Below, in pieces: positions 48,431 to 59,485 of a DNA stretch of 64,000 nt. The position numbers were made by a program, and so were the translations under genes. The first letter of the stretch is position 1; each line of letters starts with the position of its first letter. The notes beneath the pieces were generated by a model. That model was not told where the DNA came from, did not search any database, and worked only from the letters and a program-made list of their open reading frames with translations. This DNA comes from Aeromonas jandaei (GTDB taxonomy: Bacteria > Pseudomonadota > Gammaproteobacteria > Enterobacterales > Aeromonadaceae), in assembly GCF_037890695.1 (NCBI RefSeq), contig NZ_CP149571.1:1766001-1830000 (forward strand). The letters are read 5' to 3'.

Positions 48431-50384
48431 TTGAGTGACATGGCGAAAAATTTAATCCTGTGGCTGGTCATCGCCGTCGTGTTGATGTCGGTGTTCAATA
48501 GCTTCAGCCCCAGCGATACCTCAAGTCGCCAGCTGGACTATTCCAGCTTCGTTAAAGAGGTGACCCAAGAGCAGATCCGTGAAGTGCGGATGGACGGTAA
48601 GGTCATTAATGGCGTCAAGCGTACTGGTGAGCGTTTCACCACCATCATTCCGGCGCCGGATCCCCAGCTCCTCAACGATATGCTCAATCACAACGTCAAA
48701 GTGATGGGTGAGAAGCCGGAAGAGCCGTCTTTGCTGACCTCTATCTTCATCTCCTGGTTCCCGATGCTGCTGCTGATCGGTGTCTGGGTCTTCTTCATGC
48801 GTCAGATGCAGGGCGGCGGTGGCAAAGGTGCCATGTCGTTTGGCAAGAGCAAGGCTCGCCTGATGAGTGAAGATCAGATCAAGACCACCTTTGCTGACGT
48901 TGCAGGTTGCGATGAAGCCAAGGAAGAGGTGAAAGAGCTGGTTGACTATCTGCGCGACCCGAGCAAATTCCAGAAACTGGGTGGCAAGATCCCGACCGGT
49001 GTTCTGCTGGTTGGTTCATCCCGGTACCGGTAAAACCCTGCTGGCCAAGGCCATTGCAGGTGAGGCCAAGGTGCCGTTCTTCACCATTTCCGGTTCCGAT
49101 TTCGTGGAGATGTTCGTGGGTGTCGGTGCCTCCCGGGTACGCGACATGTTCGAGCAGGCCAAGAAATCCTCCCCTTGCATCATCTTCATCGATGAGATCG
49201 ACGCCGTCGGTCGCCAGCGTGGCGCCGGTCTGGGCGGTGGTCATGATGAGCGTGAGCAGACTCTGAACCAGATGTTGGTCGAGATGGATGGCTTTGAAGG
49301 CAATGAAGGCATCATCGTCATTGCTGCCACCAACCGTCCTGACGTACTGGATCCGGCATTGCTGCGTCCGGGCCGTTTCGACCGTCAGGTTGTGGTTGGT
49401 CTGCCGGATGTTCGTGGTCGTGAACAGATCCTGAAAGTTCACATGCGCAAGGTTCCGTTGGCAGATGATGTCAACCCGGCACTGATTGCCCGTGGTACTC
49501 CCGGCTTCTCCGGTGCTGACTTGGCTAACCTGGTCAACGAAGCGGCGCTCTTCTCTGCTCGCGAGAGCCGCCGTGTGGTCTCCATGGCCGAGTTCGAGAA
49601 GGCGAAGGACAAGATCATGATGGGCGCAGAACGCCGCTCCATGGTGATGAAAGAGTCCGAGAAGGAGATGACGGCTTATCACGAAGCGGGTCACGCCATT
49701 ATCGGTCGTGTAGTTCCGGATCACGATCCTGTCTACAAGGTCTCCATCATCCCGCGTGGCCGTGCGCTGGGTGTAACCATGTACCTGCCTGAGCAAGATC
49801 GGTGGAGCCACTCCAAGCAGCATCTGGAGTCCATGATCTCCAGTCTGTATGGCGGTCGTCTGGCGGAAGAGCTGATCTACGGAGCCGAGAAGGTATCTAC
49901 CGGTGCGTCCAACGACATCGAACGAGCTACCGACATCGCACGCAAGATGGTGACCCAGTGGGGTATGTCCGAGCGTCTCGGCCCGATGCTTTATGCGGAA
50001 GAAGATGGCGAGGTGTTCCTCGGTCGCAGCATGGCCAAAGCCAAGCACATGTCCGACGACACGGCTCGCATCATCGATGCCGAAGTGAAGCAGGTCATTG
50101 ATCGCAACTACGACCGCGCCAAGCAGATCCTGCTGGATAACATGGATGTACTGCACAGCATGAAAGATGCGCTGATGAAGTACGAAACCATCGATGCCAA
50201 GCAGATCGATGATCTGATGGCCCGTCGCGAGGTTCGTGCCCCGAGCAACTGGCACGACGAGCACGGAGATACGCCACAAGGCGGATCAACTGTTGCAGTC
50301 GATCCCAAGCCGGCAGTTGCGGACGAGAGTGCTCCGGTTGCGGATGCCAATATCGACAAAGCCAACGACATCCCGGCTAAATAA
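48431..50384 (+). pseudogene. ftsH: Membrane AAA+ metalloprotease FtsH, split by a frameshift in the Walker A loop (probable sequence error)
   Basis: FtsH degrades membrane and regulatory proteins and is normally essential. TTG 48431 follows GAGG; ATG 48440 (MAKNLILWLVIAVVLMS) is the E. coli-like alternative. Two helices flank a periplasmic domain. At 49012-49020 GGTTCATCCCGG replaces the expected codons of GPPGTGKT with one extra base and a changed base. The frame shifts, then resumes with [17 protein letters not shown] ([21 protein letters not shown]) and the zinc motif HEAGH to TAA 50384. Correcting one base gives about 650 residues. Confidence 0.94.
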
Positions 50385-50398
50385 ATCTTGTTGTTGAA

Positions 50399-50428
50399 AA
50401 CCCCGGGCTTGCCCGGGGTTTTTATTTT
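50399..50428 (+). terminator. Terminator of ftsH
   Basis: AACCCCGGGC / GCCCGGGGTT is followed by TTTATTTT. folP starts 16 nt later. Confidence 0.85.
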
Positions 50429-50444
50429 GTGAATGGAAGTGAAG

Positions 50445-51290
50445 ATGCAGCTGATTAGCAAGGGGCTTAGCCTCTCTCTCGAACGTCCCCATGTGATGGG
50501 GATCCTCAATGTGACTCCCGACTCCTTCTCCGATGGCGGCCATTTCAACCAGATTGAACGGGCTGTGGCCCATGCCCGTCAAATGGTGGCGGATGGGGCG
50601 ACCCTTATCGACATTGGCGGTGAGTCAACCCGTCCGGGAGCGCCGGATGTGAGCGAGCAGGAGGAGCTGGACAGGGTCATCCCGGTTGTTGAACGACTGG
50701 TGAGCGAATGTGATGTGATGCTCTCGCTTGACACCTCCAAGGCGGTAGTGATGAGAGAAGGCTGCAAGGCTGGGGCTCATCTGATTAACGATGTGAGGGC
50801 GCTGCTGGAGCCGGGAGCGCTTGATGCTGCCGCTGAAGCGCGCGTTCCGGTTTGCCTGATGCATATGCAGGGGCAGCCGAGAACCATGCAGGTCGAGCCA
50901 CACTATGACGATCTGGTCGGGGAGGTGAAAGCCTTCTTTGACGAGCGGATTGCAGCCTGTCTGGCCGCCGGGATAGCCCGTGAGCAGCTGCTACTGGATC
51001 CGGGCTACGGTTTTGGCAAGACGCTGGCACACAACTATCAGCTGCTGGCCGCCCAGGAAGAGTTGCTTGACTACGGTCTTCCGCTCTTGGTGGGAATGTC
51101 TCGAAAGTCTATGATAGGCAACCTGCTGAACCGCCCTGTGGGTGAACGTCTTGCTGGCAGTCTGGCTTGTGCCCTTATCGGCATGCAGCACGGAGCCAGG
51201 ATCATCAGGGTTCACGATGTGCGGGAGACCATGGATGCGTTGCGGGTTGGCTGGCAGGCCATGACGGGACAAGATTTTATTTCCAGATAA
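50445..51290 (+). CDS. folP: Dihydropteroate synthase FolP
   Basis: ATG 50445 ([20 protein letters not shown]) matches the E. coli start and gives 281 residues; ATG 50433 is possible. The TIM barrel carries [33 protein letters not shown] and GMSRKSMIG, the pterin- and pABA-binding loops targeted by sulfonamides. It is followed by glmM 16 nt downstream. Confidence 0.97.
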   Translation: MQLISKGLSLSLERPHVMGILNVTPDSFSDGGHFNQIERAVAHARQMVADGATLIDIGGESTRPGAPDVSEQEELDRVIPVVERLVSECDVMLSLDTSKAVVMREGCKAGAHLINDVRALLEPGALDAAAEARVPVCLMHMQGQPRTMQVEPHYDDLVGEVKAFFDERIAACLAAGIAREQLLLDPGYGFGKTLAHNYQLLAAQEELLDYGLPLLVGMSRKSMIGNLLNRPVGERLAGSLACALIGMQHGARIIRVHDVRETMDALRVGWQAMTGQDFISR

Positions 51291-51306
51291 TAAAAGAGAA
51301 CAGACA

Positions 51307-52641
51307 ATGGCAAGAAAGTATTTCGGCACAGATGGTGTGCGCGGCAAAGTCGGCGAATATCCCATTACCCCTGATTTTGTAATGAAGCTGGGCTGGGCCG
51401 CGGGCAAGGTGCTCTCCAAGAAGGGCACCAAGAAGGTGCTGATTGGCAAAGATACCCGAATCTCTGGCTATATGCTGGAATCAGCGCTGGAAGCGGGTCT
51501 CTCTGCCGCCGGTCTCAAAGCCATACTGATGGGCCCCATGCCCACTCCGGCCGTTGCCTACCTGACCCGCACCTTCCGTGCCGAGGCCGGCATCGTTATC
51601 AGCGCCTCGCACAACCCCTTCTATGACAACGGCATCAAGTTCTTCTCCGCCGACGGCACCAAACTGCCTGATGAAGTCGAGATGGCTATCGAAGCCGAGC
51701 TTGATCACGAGCTCAAGTGCGTCGAGTCTGCCGAGCTCGGCAAAGCGCTGCGTATCGATGATGCTGCTGGCCGCTATATCGAGTTCTGCAAGAGCACCTT
51801 CCCTTCCAATATGAATCTGGACGGGTTGAAGATGGTGGTCGATTGTGGTCACGGTGCAACCTACCATATCGCGCCTTCTGTGTTCCGTGAACTGGGGGCT
51901 GAAGTGATCACCATGGGCTGTTCTCCGGATGGTCTCAATATCAACGATGGTGTTGGCTCGACTGCGCCCGAGGCACTGGTTGCCAAGGTGCTGGAGTGCA
52001 AGGCGGATCTAGGTGTGGCATTCGATGGTGACGGTGATCGGCTGATCATGGTGGATCACACCGGCTACCTGATCGACGGTGACGAGATCCTCTACATCAT
52101 CGCACGGGACGCCTTGCGCAACGGTCGTCTCAAGGGCGGTGTCGTCGGTACCCTGATGGCCAACATGGGTCTGGAACTGGCGTTGCAAACACTGGGTATC
52201 CCGTTTGCCCGCGCCAAGGTGGGCGACCGCTACGTGCTGGAAATGATGGAAGAGAAGGGCTGGCGTATCGGTGGCGAGAACTCCGGTCACATCATCTGTC
52301 TTGATCAGACCACCACGGGTGATGGTATTGTTGCCGCCCTGCAGGTGCTCACTGCCATGCGCAGTGCCGAGATGCCGTTGGCCAAGTTGCGCTCCGGCAT
52401 GAGCAAGTTCCCGCAAGTACTGGTGAATGTCCGCTTTGCCGAAGGCAAGGATCCGCTGGCTGCAGAAGCAGTCAAGCAGGAGGTCGCCAAGGTGGAACAG
52501 GAGCTGGGCGGTCGTGGCCGAGTGCTGTTGCGTAAATCAGGTACCGAACCGCTAATCCGGGTCATGGTGGAAGGGGAGCACGAGCAACAGGTGCGTGATA
52601 TGGCTCAGCGCATTGCCGAACAGGTTGAATCGGCGTTTTAA
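51307..52641 (+). CDS. glmM: Phosphoglucosamine mutase GlmM
   Basis: The 444-residue enzyme makes glucosamine-1-phosphate for peptidoglycan and LPS. The phosphoserine loop is [15 protein letters not shown], the metal loop [11 protein letters not shown], the sugar loop GGENSGHI and the phosphate loop [11 protein letters not shown]. All are intact. Confidence 0.98.
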   Translation: MARKYFGTDGVRGKVGEYPITPDFVMKLGWAAGKVLSKKGTKKVLIGKDTRISGYMLESALEAGLSAAGLKAILMGPMPTPAVAYLTRTFRAEAGIVISASHNPFYDNGIKFFSADGTKLPDEVEMAIEAELDHELKCVESAELGKALRIDDAAGRYIEFCKSTFPSNMNLDGLKMVVDCGHGATYHIAPSVFRELGAEVITMGCSPDGLNINDGVGSTAPEALVAKVLECKADLGVAFDGDGDRLIMVDHTGYLIDGDEILYIIARDALRNGRLKGGVVGTLMANMGLELALQTLGIPFARAKVGDRYVLEMMEEKGWRIGGENSGHIICLDQTTTGDGIVAALQVLTAMRSAEMPLAKLRSGMSKFPQVLVNVRFAEGKDPLAAEAVKQEVAKVEQELGGRGRVLLRKSGTEPLIRVMVEGEHEQQVRDMAQRIAEQVESAF

Positions 52642-52649
52642 CGAGCGCT

Positions 52650-52681
52650 CAGGGCGGCTTTTTAGCCGCCCTGGTTGTATC
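52650..52681 (+). terminator. Hairpin terminator after glmM
   Basis: CAGGGCGGCT / AGCCGCCCTG is followed by a weak T-tract (GTTGTATC). Confidence 0.65.
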
Positions 52682-52715
52682 TTGTTCAATCGATTCAAAA
52701 AAATGAAAATAGCAC

Positions 52716-52744
52716 TTGTCAGCTGACAATCCTCTGGATATTAT
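52716..52744 (+). promoter_or_regulatory. tpiA promoter with palindromic -35 region
   Basis: -35 TTGTCA (52716-52721), 17-bp spacer and -10 TATTAT (52739-52744). The -35 forms half of the perfect 14-bp palindrome TTGTCAGCTGACAA (52716-52729), which could be an operator. Confidence 0.6.
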
Positions 52745-52772
52745 CAGCCCCGCTTTCGCAAGGGAGTTGCCG

Positions 52773-53537
52773 ATGGGACATCGCAAGCCGTTTGTAGCAG
52801 CCAACTGGAAGTTGCACGGTAGTAGGTCGCAGTTAGAGCAGTTTACGAGTCAGTGCCTGAGAGGTGTTGATGGTGATGTAGATGTTGTTCTCTGTCCATC
52901 CCATGTGCATCTCGACTTTACCGCTTCAATGCTCAATGAGCAGAAGATGATAAGGTTGGGGGCTCAGAATGTGAGCCAGCACGAGACGGGCGCTTACACG
53001 GGTGAAGTCTCGTGTGAGATGCTGGTCGAGGCAGGGTGTCGATACGTATTGGTAGGGCACTCCGAGCGCAGGCGTCTCTTTGGTGAGACCAGCTTTATAG
53101 TCGCAGAGAAGTTTGCGGCAGCCAGAGCGGCAGGTCTGATTCCCATCCTCTGTTTGGGTGAGTCAGGTGCAGCAAGGCAAGCGAGAAGAACCTTCGAGGT
53201 GATCGCAGAAGAGCTGGATATCGTCATAGAGAAAAATGGCGCGATGGCTTTCGATAATGCTATCATCGCCTACGAGCCGATTTGGGCTGTAGGTACAGGT
53301 AAATGCGCCACACCCGAGCAGGCACAAGAGGTTCATTCCTTTATTCGTGGTCGCTTGGCGGAGGATACTCCGGTAATAGGTGAGAAGATCAGAATCATCT
53401 ATGGTGGGAGCGTGACGCCGACCAATGCGAGAGATTTGTTTGCCCAACCCGACGTAGATGGCGGATTGATTGGCAGAGCAAGTCTCGATAGCGATGCGTT
53501 TTTAGGAATTGTTGAAGCGGCAAAGGGTGCAAGTTAA
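52773..53537 (+). CDS. tpiA: Triose-phosphate isomerase TpiA
   Basis: ATG 52773 after AAGGGAG gives 254 residues. The catalytic Lys (AANWKLHG), His (VLVGHSERR) and Glu (AYEPIWAVGTGK) and phosphate loops (IIYGGSVTPTNA, GLIGRAS) are intact. It interconverts the triose phosphates in glycolysis. The glmM-tpiA-secG order occurs in Shewanella but not E. coli. Codon use is unlike its neighbours: by my count 11 of 17 Arg codons are AGA or AGG. The secG start is immediately adjacent to its stop. Confidence 0.96.
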   Translation: MGHRKPFVAANWKLHGSRSQLEQFTSQCLRGVDGDVDVVLCPSHVHLDFTASMLNEQKMIRLGAQNVSQHETGAYTGEVSCEMLVEAGCRYVLVGHSERRRLFGETSFIVAEKFAAARAAGLIPILCLGESGAARQARRTFEVIAEELDIVIEKNGAMAFDNAIIAYEPIWAVGTGKCATPEQAQEVHSFIRGRLAEDTPVIGEKIRIIYGGSVTPTNARDLFAQPDVDGGLIGRASLDSDAFLGIVEAAKGAS

Positions 53538-53864
53538 ATGTACGAGATTCTTTTGGTCGTTTATCTGCTGGTTTCACTGGCTCTGATTGGTCTGGTGATG
53601 ATTCAGCAAGGTAAAGGGGCTGATATGGGCGCCTCCTTCGGCGCAGGGGCATCGAACACAGTATTCGGCTCCAGTGGTTCAGGCAGTTTCCTGACCCGAA
53701 CAACAGCGATTTTGGCTACTCTGTTTTTCGTAATCAGCCTGGTGCTCGGCTCTATGTCCAGCAACAAGGTCAAACAGGGCAGTGAATGGGAAAATCTGCA
53801 ACAAACCCAACAGGTTGAGCAGACCAAAGCGCCAGTGAAGAAAGATACTGACGTTCCCGAGTAA
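53538..53864 (+). CDS. secG: Protein translocase subunit SecG
   Basis: The 108-residue protein has two membrane helices (YEILLVVYLLVSLALIGLVM; TTAILATLFFVISLVLGSM). Between them is the conserved loop QQGKGADMGASFGAGASNTVFG. It assists SecYE translocation. The start abuts the tpiA stop, and tRNA-Leu follows after 7 nt. Confidence 0.97.
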   Translation: MYEILLVVYLLVSLALIGLVMIQQGKGADMGASFGAGASNTVFGSSGSGSFLTRTTAILATLFFVISLVLGSMSSNKVKQGSEWENLQQTQQVEQTKAPVKKDTDVPE

Positions 53865-53871
53865 GAGTTTT

Positions 53872-53956
53872 GCCGTGGTGGTGGAATTGGTAGACACGCT
53901 ATCTTGAGGGGGTAGTGCTCTAGGGTGTGCGGGTTCGAGTCCCGCCCACGGCACCA
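53872..53956 (+). tRNA. leuU: tRNA-Leu (anticodon GAG)
   Basis: An 85-nt class II tRNA with acceptor GCCGTGG/CCACGGC, discriminator A and encoded CCA. The anticodon stem CTATC/GGTAG holds loop TTGAGGG, giving GAG. It has a long variable arm and the T loop GTTCGAGTC. It occupies the E. coli leuU position after secG. Confidence 0.95.
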
Positions 53957-54003
53957 ATTAAGCAGTGACCCGGGTAAACCGGGATGTTATAGCCAAGTCA
54001 GTC

Positions 54004-54032
54004 TTGTATAGAAAGAATGAAGTGGCTATAAT
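54004..54032 (+). promoter_or_regulatory. Strong sigma70 promoter for tRNA-fMet-rimP-nusA-infB
   Basis: -35 TTGTAT (54004-54009), exactly 17 bp, and -10 TATAAT (54027-54032), with a GC-containing discriminator CTCGCACG typical of stable-RNA promoters. Confidence 0.75.
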
Positions 54033-54048
54033 CTCGCACGATTTCGGA

Positions 54049-54125
<77 letters not shown>

Positions 54126-54190
54126 AATTTCACGCATTTCCTACGCTCAGGAAGGCGGTCGCTGCGAGGCGACAATCAGGGTAAAGCGCC

Positions 54191-54219
54191 AAGCCCCGAT
54201 TTGACATCGGGGCTTTTTG
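54191..54219 (+). terminator. Terminator or attenuator after tRNA-fMet
   Basis: AAGCCCCGAT-ttgac-ATCGGGGCTT is followed by TTT. rimP and nusA need readthrough, as in the E. coli metY-nusA operon. Confidence 0.75.
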
Positions 54220-54291
54220 TTATGTGCGATTTACTCTGAATCGATCTCTATCTGGGCTTTATGCCCTTTTTTTGTTTTTCGGAGGGTGACT

Positions 54292-54750
54292 TTGGCTACG
54301 TTGGAACAACGTTTGACCGATCTGCTCGAGGCTCCGGTCGTTGCCTTGGGTTTTGAACTTTGGGGTATTGAGTTTATCCGTGCGGGTAAACACTCCACCT
54401 TGCGCGTCTATATCGACGGCGAGCAGGGCGTGACCGTTGAGAACTGTGCTGAGGTCAGCCATCAGGTTGGCGCCATTATGGACGTAGAAGATCCCATCAC
54501 CGAGGAGTATTACCTCGAGGTATCTTCCCCGGGTCTGGATCGCCCCCTGTTCAAGGTTGCCCAGTTCGAAAAATACGTTGGCCAAGAGGCGGCGGTAACG
54601 CTTCGGATGGCAACAAACAACCGCCGCAAGTTCAAAGGCGTAATCAAAGCCGTGCAGGGCGACATGATCACTCTGACGGTAGATGGTAAGGACGAAGTGT
54701 TGGCTTTCACCAATATCCAAAAAGCGAACATTGTGCCGAACTTTGGTTAA
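54292..54750 (+). CDS. rimP: Ribosome maturation factor RimP
   Basis: I chose TTG 54292 ([20 protein letters not shown]), spaced 6-7 nt after GGAGG, giving 152 residues that align with E. coli RimP. Longer starts run into the terminator. Conserved [12 protein letters not shown] and the C-terminal SH3-like domain ([18 protein letters not shown]) are present. It assists 30S assembly. It is the first protein of the nusA operon. Confidence 0.95.
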   Translation: MATLEQRLTDLLEAPVVALGFELWGIEFIRAGKHSTLRVYIDGEQGVTVENCAEVSHQVGAIMDVEDPITEEYYLEVSSPGLDRPLFKVAQFEKYVGQEAAVTLRMATNNRRKFKGVIKAVQGDMITLTVDGKDEVLAFTNIQKANIVPNFG

Positions 54751-54764
54751 CGAGGCTATCGGAT

Positions 54765-56264
54765 ATGAATAAAGAGATTTTGCTGGTCGTTGACGCAGTA
54801 TCCAACGAGAAAGCTGTACCCCGCGAGAAGATCTTCCAGGCTCTGGAGACTGCGCTGGCGACTGCGACCAAGAAGAAATATGAAGGCGAGATTGAAGTGC
54901 GCGTTGAAATCGATCGCAAGACCGGTGACTACGACACCTATCGCCGTTGGGTGGTGATTGCGGATCAAGCCGCAATGGAGAACCCATACGCCGAGATCAC
55001 TCTGGAAGCAGCCCAAATCGAGCAGCCGGAGATCCAGATCGGTGAGTACGTTGAAGACCAGATCGATTCTGTCACCTTCGACCGTATTACTACCCAGACA
55101 GCCAAGCAGGTTATCGTGCAGAAAGTGCGCGAAGCCGAGCGTTCACAAGTCGTTGACCAGTTCAAGGACAAAGAAGGCACCATCATCAGCGGTGTGGTCA
55201 AGAAGAGCAACCGCGACAACGTGATCCTGGATCTGGGCAGCAATGCCGAGGCCGTGATCTTCCGCGACGACATGCTGCCGCGTGAAACCTTCCGTCCGGG
55301 TGACCGCGTTCGCGGCCTGCTGTATGCAGTACGTCCGGAAGCGCGTGGTTCCCAGCTGTTCGTCAGCCGCTCCAGCCCTGACTTCCTGAAAGAGCTGTTC
55401 CGCATCGAAGTACCGGAAATCGGTGAAGAGATGATCGAAATCATGGGCGCGGCCCGTGATCCGGGTTCCCGCGCCAAGATCGCGGTGAAGACCAACGATC
55501 GTCGTATCGACCCGATCGGTGCCTGCATCGGTATGCGTGGCGCCCGTGTGCAAGCTGTCTCCGCCGAGTTGAGCGGTGAGCGCGCCGACATCGTGCTGTA
55601 CGATGACAACCCCGCCCAGTACGTGATCAATGCCATGGCGCCTGCCGATGTGGCCTCCATCATCGTTGATGAAGACAACCACACCATGGACATCGCCGTG
55701 GAAGCTGCCAACCTGGCTCAGGCCATCGGTCGCAATGGTCAGAACGTACGTCTGGCTTCCCAGCTGACCGGTTGGGAGCTGAACGTGATGACCGTCGAGG
55801 ACATGCGTGCCAAGCACCAGGCCGAAAACGACCGCATCATGAACCTGTTCACCAGCACTCTGGACATCGACGACGATTTCGCCGGCCTGCTGATGGAAGA
55901 GGGCTTCTCCACTCTGGAAGAGATCGCCTTCGTACCGGTTAACGAGCTGCTGGCTATCGACGGTCTGGATGAAGACATGGTCGAAGAGCTGCGCAAGCGT
56001 GCCAAAGATGCCCTGACCACCAAGGCACTGGCCAAAGAGGAGTCCTTCGATGGCGTCGAGCCGTCTGAAGATCTGCTCAATCTGAACGGTCTGAGTCGCG
56101 AACTGGCTTACGCTATGGCCGGTCGTGGTGTTGGTACCCTGGAAGATTTGGCTGAGCAAGGCATTGATGACCTTGCTGGTATTGAAGGGCTGACTGCCGA
56201 GAAGGCTGGTGAGCTCATTATGGCTGCTCGCAATATCTGTTGGTTCGGAGAAGAGCAGTCTTAA
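54765..56264 (+). CDS. nusA: Transcription termination/antitermination factor NusA
   Basis: The 499-residue protein comprises the RNA-polymerase-binding domain ([20 protein letters not shown]), S1 domain ([18 protein letters not shown]), two KH domains ([27 protein letters not shown]) and two C-terminal acidic repeats ([36 protein letters not shown]). The AR2 repeat gives the long gammaproteobacterial form. Confidence 0.98.
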   Translation: MNKEILLVVDAVSNEKAVPREKIFQALETALATATKKKYEGEIEVRVEIDRKTGDYDTYRRWVVIADQAAMENPYAEITLEAAQIEQPEIQIGEYVEDQIDSVTFDRITTQTAKQVIVQKVREAERSQVVDQFKDKEGTIISGVVKKSNRDNVILDLGSNAEAVIFRDDMLPRETFRPGDRVRGLLYAVRPEARGSQLFVSRSSPDFLKELFRIEVPEIGEEMIEIMGAARDPGSRAKIAVKTNDRRIDPIGACIGMRGARVQAVSAELSGERADIVLYDDNPAQYVINAMAPADVASIIVDEDNHTMDIAVEAANLAQAIGRNGQNVRLASQLTGWELNVMTVEDMRAKHQAENDRIMNLFTSTLDIDDDFAGLLMEEGFSTLEEIAFVPVNELLAIDGLDEDMVEELRKRAKDALTTKALAKEESFDGVEPSEDLLNLNGLSRELAYAMAGRGVGTLEDLAEQGIDDLAGIEGLTAEKAGELIMAARNICWFGEEQS

Positions 56265-56288
56265 GTAAGATCAAACGGAGGAAAATGA

Positions 56289-58991
56289 ATGGCAGAAGTA
56301 TCAGTCAAACAACTTGCCACTGACATCGACACACCGGTTGATCGTCTTCTCCAGCAATTTGTCGATGCCGGTATCAGCAAGAGCAAGGCCGACGACATGG
56401 TCAGCGAGTCTGAAAAGCAGACTCTGCTGGCACACTTGAAGAAACAGCATGGTGGTGACGAGGTTGCCGCTCCTGCTCGCATGACTTTGCAGCGCAAGAC
56501 CAAAAGCACCATTAGTGTGCAGGGTACTGGCGGCAAGAACAAAGAAGTGCAGGTAGAAGTACGCAAATCTCGCACCTATGTAAGACGTTCGGCGCTGGAA
56601 GAAGAACAGCGTCAGGCGGAAGCCGAGGAAACAGCGCGTTTGGAAGCAGAAGCAAAAGCTCGTCGCGAGGCCGAAGACAAGGCCCGTCTCGAAGCGGAAG
56701 AGAAGGCTCGCCGTGAGGCTGAGCAGGCTCGTCGTGAAGCTGAGGAAAAGGCGCGAATCGAGGCACAACAAAAGGCTCGACAGGCTCAACAGCCCGCCAA
56801 AGCAGCCAGTAGCACAGCTCAGCAAGAGGCAGAAAAGATGGCCAAGCGCGAAGCAGAAGAACTGAAGCGCCAACAGGAACAGACAGCTTTGCAAAAAGCT
56901 GAAGAGCTCGCCGCCAAGAAAGCCGAAGAGGCTCGTGTCATGGCAGAGCAGAATGCAGCCCGCTGGGCTGAAGAAGAAGCAGCTCGCGCCAAAGAGAGCA
57001 GCGACTACCATGTGACCACCTCCAAGCACGCCCAGGCTGCTGAAGATGAGCTGGATCGCAAGGAAGAGAGCAGCCGTCGTACTGCCGCTGCCGCCAAGGG
57101 GCCGAAGAAAGTAGGCCGTCGCGACGATGATCGCAACGACCGCAACTCCCGTGATCCGCGCGCTCGCAAGGGCAAGCGTGGCAAGGTTGCTACCCCGAAC
57201 GCCATGAAGCACGGCTTCAACAAGCCTGCTGCTGCCGTCAACCGTGACGTTATCATCGGCGAGACCATCACCGTGGCCGAGCTGGCCAACAAGATGGCCG
57301 TCAAGGGTGTTGAAGTCATCAAGGTGATGATGAAGATGGGCGCCATGGCCACCATCAACCAGGTGATCGACCAGGAGACCGCTCAGCTGGTCGCCGAGGA
57401 GATGGGTCACAAGGTTGTGCTGCGTCGCGAGAACGAGCTGGAAGAGGCGGTACTGTCCGATCGTGACGAGACCTCCGAAGCCAAGCCGCGCGCGCCGGTT
57501 GTGACCATCATGGGTCACGTTGACCACGGCAAGACCTCGCTGCTGGACTACATCCGTAAGGCCAAGGTTGCTGCTGGCGAAGCCGGTGGTATTACCCAGC
57601 ACATCGGTGCTTACCATGTTCAGACCGACAGCGGCATGATCACCTTCCTGGATACTCCGGGTCACGCGGCGTTTACCTCCATGCGTGCTCGTGGTGCCAA
57701 GGCGACCGACATCGTTGTTCTGGTTGTTGCCGCTGACGATGGCGTGATGCCGCAGACCATCGAAGCTATCCAGCACGCCAAGGCTGCCGGTGTGCCGCTG
57801 GTTGTTGCCGTCAACAAGATCGACAAGCCGGAAGCAGATCCGGACCGCGTCAAGACCGAGCTGGCTCGTTACAACGTCATGTCCGAAGATTGGGGTGGAG
57901 ACTGCCAGTTCGTGCACGTTTCTGCCAAATCCGGCCAGGGCATCGACGACCTGCTGGAAGCCATTCTGATCCAGGCCGAAGTGCTGGAGCTGAAAGCCGT
58001 AGTTGACGGCATGGCCAACGGTGTGGTCATCGAATCCTTCCTTGACAAGGGCCGTGGTCCGGTTGCGACCGTGCTGGTTCAGGAAGGTACTCTGCGTCAG
58101 GGCGACATCGTTCTGTGTGGTCTCGAATACGGTCGTGTCCGTGCCATGCGTGACGAACTGGGCCGCGAAATCAAGGAAGCGGGTCCGTCCCTGCCGGTGG
58201 AAATCCTGGGTCTGTCCGGTGTTCCGTCTGCCGGTGACGAAGCGACTGTGGTTCGTGACGAGAAGAAAGCCCGCGAAGTGGCGCTCTACCGTCAGGGCAA
58301 GTTCCGCGAAGTCAAACTGGCTCGCCAGCAGAAGGCCAAGCTGGAGAACATGTTCTCCAACATGACCGAAGGCGAAGTCTCCGAAGTGAACGTGGTGATC
58401 AAGGCCGACGTACAGGGTTCTGTGGAAGCGATCTGCGATGCGCTGGTCAAGCTCTCCACCGACGAAGTAAAGGTGAAGATCGTGGGTTCCGGCGTAGGTG
58501 GTATCACCGAAACCGACGCGACTCTGGCTGCTGCATCCAGCGCCATCCTGGTTGGCTTCAACGTGCGTGCCGATGCTTCTGCTCGCAAGGTTATCGAAGC
58601 CGAGAGCCTGGATCTGCGTTACTACTCCGTCATCTATGACCTGATCGACGAAGTGAAGCAGGCCATGAGCGGCAAGCTGGCTCCCGAGTATCGTCAGGAG
58701 ATCATCGGTCTGGCCGAAGTGCGCAGCGTCTTCAAATCACCGAAGTTTGGCGCAGTTGCCGGCTGTATGGTTACCGAAGGTGTGGTCAAGCGCTCCAACC
58801 GTATTCGCGTTCTGCGCGACAACGTGGTTATCTATGAAGGCGAGCTGGAATCCCTGCGTCGCTTCAAGGATGACGTCAACGAAGTCAAGAACGGCTACGA
58901 GTGTGGTATCGCGGTCAAGAACTACAACGACGTACGCGAAGGCGACCAGATCGAAGTTTACGAGACCGTTGAAATCCAACGGACTCTGTAA
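56289..58991 (+). CDS. infB: Translation initiation factor IF-2
   Basis: The 900-residue protein has an IF2-N domain at residues 1-50 and a long Ala/Glu/Arg/Lys coiled-coil region (about 95-240) built from repeated RxEAEEKAR units. A second IF2-N domain is followed by the GTPase with [12 protein letters not shown] (near 409), [15 protein letters not shown] and NKIDK, and domains II-IV. It brings fMet-tRNA to the 30S subunit. The start is ATG 56289, with GGAGG upstream. Confidence 0.98.
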   Translation: MAEVSVKQLATDIDTPVDRLLQQFVDAGISKSKADDMVSESEKQTLLAHLKKQHGGDEVAAPARMTLQRKTKSTISVQGTGGKNKEVQVEVRKSRTYVRRSALEEEQRQAEAEETARLEAEAKARREAEDKARLEAEEKARREAEQARREAEEKARIEAQQKARQAQQPAKAASSTAQQEAEKMAKREAEELKRQQEQTALQKAEELAAKKAEEARVMAEQNAARWAEEEAARAKESSDYHVTTSKHAQAAEDELDRKEESSRRTAAAAKGPKKVGRRDDDRNDRNSRDPRARKGKRGKVATPNAMKHGFNKPAAAVNRDVIIGETITVAELANKMAVKGVEVIKVMMKMGAMATINQVIDQETAQLVAEEMGHKVVLRRENELEEAVLSDRDETSEAKPRAPVVTIMGHVDHGKTSLLDYIRKAKVAAGEAGGITQHIGAYHVQTDSGMITFLDTPGHAAFTSMRARGAKATDIVVLVVAADDGVMPQTIEAIQHAKAAGVPLVVAVNKIDKPEADPDRVKTELARYNVMSEDWGGDCQFVHVSAKSGQGIDDLLEAILIQAEVLELKAVVDGMANGVVIESFLDKGRGPVATVLVQEGTLRQGDIVLCGLEYGRVRAMRDELGREIKEAGPSLPVEILGLSGVPSAGDEATVVRDEKKAREVALYRQGKFREVKLARQQKAKLENMFSNMTEGEVSEVNVVIKADVQGSVEAICDALVKLSTDEVKVKIVGSGVGGITETDATLAAASSAILVGFNVRADASARKVIEAESLDLRYYSVIYDLIDEVKQAMSGKLAPEYRQEIIGLAEVRSVFKSPKFGAVAGCMVTEGVVKRSNRIRVLRDNVVIYEGELESLRRFKDDVNEVKNGYECGIAVKNYNDVREGDQIEVYETVEIQRTL

Positions 58992-59010
58992 GCCGAGAGT
59001 CAGACAAAAT

Positions 59011-59032
59011 AGGGGGCCATGGCCCCCTTTTA
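59011..59032 (+). terminator. Terminator-like hairpin between infB and rbfA
   Basis: AGGGGGCC-AT-GGCCCCCT is followed by TTTT. rbfA starts 15 nt later, so it may attenuate rather than end the transcript. Confidence 0.6.
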
Positions 59033-59046
59033 TCGCAGGATAGAAT

Positions 59047-59484
59047 ATGGCCAGAGAATTCAGCCGGACCCGTCGGGTCGGACAGCAGATCCAGCGTGAA
59101 ATTGCGCTGATCCTGCAGCGCGAGGTGAAAGACCCGCGCATCGGCATGGTGACCGTTTCCGATGTGGAAGTGTCCCGTGACCTTAACTACGCCAAGATTT
59201 ATGTCACCTTCTTGCAGCTGGAAAATGATGCCGAGCGCATCAATGAAGGACTCAAGGCGTTGACCGAAGCGGCCGGTTACATCCGTAGCCTGCTGGGCAG
59301 TGCCATGCGTCTGCGCGTGGTGCCCGAGCTGCGCTTTTTCTATGATCAGACGCTGGTTGAGGGGATGCGTCTCTCCAACCTGGTGACCAATACCATCCGT
59401 GAAGACAAGCGCCGCATGGCGGAGTCGGGTCGTGACGAAGAGTCCGACGTGGCTGCGGATGATAACGCTGAGGATAAAGGCTGA
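59047..59484 (+). CDS. rbfA: Ribosome-binding factor A
   Basis: The 145-residue KH-fold protein starts [20 protein letters not shown], with [19 protein letters not shown] and [14 protein letters not shown]. It matures the 16S 5' end. The acidic tail ([16 protein letters not shown]) is typical. The truB start lies 1 nt after the stop. Confidence 0.97.
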   Translation: MAREFSRTRRVGQQIQREIALILQREVKDPRIGMVTVSDVEVSRDLNYAKIYVTFLQLENDAERINEGLKALTEAAGYIRSLLGSAMRLRVVPELRFFYDQTLVEGMRLSNLVTNTIREDKRRMAESGRDEESDVAADDNAEDKG

Positions 59485-59485
59485 G

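Noticed and set aside
48942..49033. Programmed frameshift in ftsH, glyA, ribD or ribE
   Set aside because: None has a slippery heptamer, each needs insertion or loss of a base at a non-repetitive site, and single-base correction restores the normal family sequence.
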